Shown here one piece after another: positions 62,040 to 64,000 of a stretch of DNA of 64,000 nucleotides. The DNA is from Paracentrotus lividus (taxonomy: Eukaryota > Echinodermata > Echinoidea > Camarodonta > Echinidae). Each line of letters starts with the position of its first letter. Position 1 is the first letter of the stretch. The DNA lies in the NCBI GenBank assembly GCA_940671915.1, contig CALNVZ010002100.1:70411572-70475571 (forward strand), in the 5' to 3' direction. The notes below the pieces were generated by a model. The model searched no databases, was not told where the DNA came from, and saw only the letters and a list, made by a program, of their open reading frames with translations. The translations under genes and the position numbers were made by a program.

Positions 62040-62787
62040 CAAAGGTGTTCATATACGATGAAAGGCTTTGATAATAATATAAGAAGTCATACTTGGCATA
62101 TATTTGAAAGACATTAAACGAAAGTGTTGAATTGACAATTTACATTCACAGTAGAGTCAGATTAACGGTGTCGGGATATAAAAAATGGAATTTTGTTTTA
62201 AAAAGAAAAGAAAACATAACGTAGCATAATTGAAAAAATATATATATATATATTGTTGCACTGTTTAGGAGAACCAACTTGAAAAAGTGAATGTGGTTCA
62301 AATTTTGTATTGAAAATAATTTTAGTGAATCAACCCTCTATTTATACTAGCATTGACAAATTGCTAGCATAATGCCTTTGAATGAATATCAAATAATTCC
62401 TACTTTCAGAACAATTAGCATGAAACATAACCTTCAAGCTAGAAAAGAAAATGAGCACAGCATTCAATCAATATAAGGAAAATATGAGGCTAATATAAAA
62501 ATCGTTTTGTATCAAGTGCATGGCGATGATGCCACCCAACATGTAAATGGTATAAGCAGGGACGGACGATGTTTAGAAATACCTCTCTTGAAATCAACGC
62601 CCCGAATCAAATGAACCAAATTAAAAAATCAAGTCTTCACACATGTAAACGAGAAGACATCTTCTGCAATCGAAACCCTCCTCTCATCCGCCCAGGACAA
62701 TTGACAATGTCATTAGCATTTACCGCCGATGATAGCTTGCTTGCTCTTGAGATATGAAAATGACAAAATGATTAAGCAAGGGGACTT

Positions 62788-62912
62788 TTCCTCGAAACCG
62801 TCATAAGTCTAAGTTCTTGGACAAAGCATAGTGAAACGTGTTGTATAACATGCTTTTCAATGGGATGTCCACGAACTTAGACATATGACGGTTTCGAGAA
62901 ACAGGCCCCGGG
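62788..62912. mobile_element. Small palindromic MITE
   Basis: CTCGAAACCGTCATAAGTCT at the left is mirrored by AGACATATGACGGTTTCGAG at the right, extended by AAGTTC / GAACTT. The right tip continues AAACAGGCCCC. The unit is about 125 bp, noncoding, and of a type common in marine invertebrates from memory. Confidence 0.65.
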
Positions 62913-63725
62913 TTCCTTTCATGCCTCTCTGTGGGTATGACATAGCACAGATTTCCAGGTCAGTCTTTTCATCTTCAACGGGGATCTCCAGGTTGGTTCA
63001 GGGTCGGACTTTTATCCCCGAAGGCATTTGATGTGTCGTAGTTCATCTGAATCGTGTAGTTGAGTACCTGTGATGTCACAGGTGGTATACAGTATACATG
63101 TACCTGGTGTAGATGATCATTAAATTATACATGTATTGAGGTATTGGGCTCTATTGAATATGTTGAATGGTAATCTTTAGGCTAGTGTGGACAGCGGTGG
63201 TGAAGAAACAAATTCTAAAGTGTGGTCTTCACGGTGGTTTATGTCTACATTCTTTTTGTTCTCTAGTGTTTCCTCAATTCGAATTCCTCGGAGTTATTCG
63301 CTTTAATCAAATAACAAAACCATAATTGTGGCAAAGGTCAACGGTGTCATACTTTTGAGGATCATTTTTTCCTGAACGAATTCTAGCAATTTCAAGAACT
63401 ATTTACCCCAAAAACAGGAATTTAAAAAGGAGCTTAATGACGTAACTTAGTAGTTGTTGGGGAACACGAACCCGTCTCCATTAATAAGCCTAGAGAAGAT
63501 GATTGGGCGTGTTTTGGTTTTGTTGTTCGAAATGTAAAGGGGGTAAATGGGGTAAATGGTTGATACAAGTTTGTGAAAGGTGTGTATTTGTAGAAACTTC
63601 CTTGGATGAATATACATGGCTTGTCTTTGATGGTTACTTGAAACTCTAAAAGCTTTTTGTAAGTTAAGTGGATAAGTAGTTCCGAGGCCAAATTGTTTGC
63701 CCGGTTGCATATGCTGAACAATCAA

Positions 63726-63801
63726 ATGCGTGTGGTGTGTGAGGGTGTGGGTGTGGGTGTAGGTATGTGAAGGTGTATGTATGTGTGTTTGTGTTCATGT
63801 A

Positions 63802-63843
<42 letters not shown>

Positions 63844-63866
63844 GTGTAGTGTGTAGGTGTGTGTGG
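63726..63866. repeat. GT-rich microsatellite block
   Basis: GTGTGG, GTGTAT and a pure GT run (about 63807-63840) form a 140-base block; an ATG/GAT triplet run follows at 63916-63930. Noncoding. Confidence 0.9.
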
Positions 63867-64000
63867 GAACGTGCTATTAATGAGTCAATAATATTGGAAA
63901 GTTTACATGTATCATGATGATGATGATGATCCACAGCATTTATATTGCGCCATATTTCTGTTGAGAACATTCAAAGGCGCAGGCTCATCCAAATTAAGTT

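Larger units (their letters stand above)
61080..63725. other. Upstream flank of the split gene
   Basis: The first few hundred bases are richer in CpG than the rest of the window, as expected near a promoter, but no clear TATA box was found in the minus orientation. Farther out there is a hairpin (61993-62039), a TA repeat (62236-62252) and the palindromic element at 62788-62912. No gene was supported. Confidence 0.45.

Overview
The window looks like nuclear DNA of a marine invertebrate, most likely a deuterostome such as an echinoderm. It is AT-rich, has very low gene density, small exons in long GT-AG introns, many GA/CT, ACT, GAT and CTGT microsatellites, and small inverted-repeat transposons. 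The taxon is an inference; no diagnostic gene was recognised. No bacterial operon, rRNA, intact tRNA or CRISPR array was seen. The strongest results come from the minus strand. (1) From 4296 down to base 1 there is one uninterrupted, intronless reading frame of 1,432 codons that leaves the window at the left edge. It encodes a large protein with two CxxC/HxxxC metal-binding-like clusters near its N terminus and, near base 500-250, the acidic HxEAD...DTD...TGxD signature of a dispersed metazoan family of uncharacterised, repeat-like genes. (2) Eight exons between 60922 and 10341 join in phase into one open frame of 771 codons (770 residues plus stop). The gene spans about 50.6 kb, of which about 37.4 kb is the first intron. 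I infer a single-pass type I membrane protein with a signal peptide, a cysteine-rich module, a Ser/Pro-rich linker, a second Cys-bearing possibly beta-sandwich region, a Ser/Thr-rich stalk, one transmembrane helix and a 350-residue cytoplasmic tail. The tail carries two SILK-type and one RVxF-type PP1-docking motif and ends in a class I PDZ ligand (TDV). I do not recognise the family. Layout: 1-4296 long ORF; 4297-10340 intergenic, with a GACC-rich stretch, a tandem repeat packed with AGGTCA half-sites (5831-6753) and a TTAA-flanked MITE (8716-8943); 10341-60922 the split gene; 60923-64000 its upstream flank with an overlapping upstream ORF and GT repeats. The introns hold most of the repeats: a TA-flanked MITE in intron 7, four copies of a CAGTGCGTCCCA-ended element, a large TA-flanked element at 50492-52493 with a second inverted-repeat element nested inside it, a CAGGCCCGTAACTAGG-ended element, tRNA-like B boxes, and a CpG-rich patch at 38980-39250 that could be an internal promoter. 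The two genes lie tail to head on the same strand and nothing in the sequence links them functionally.
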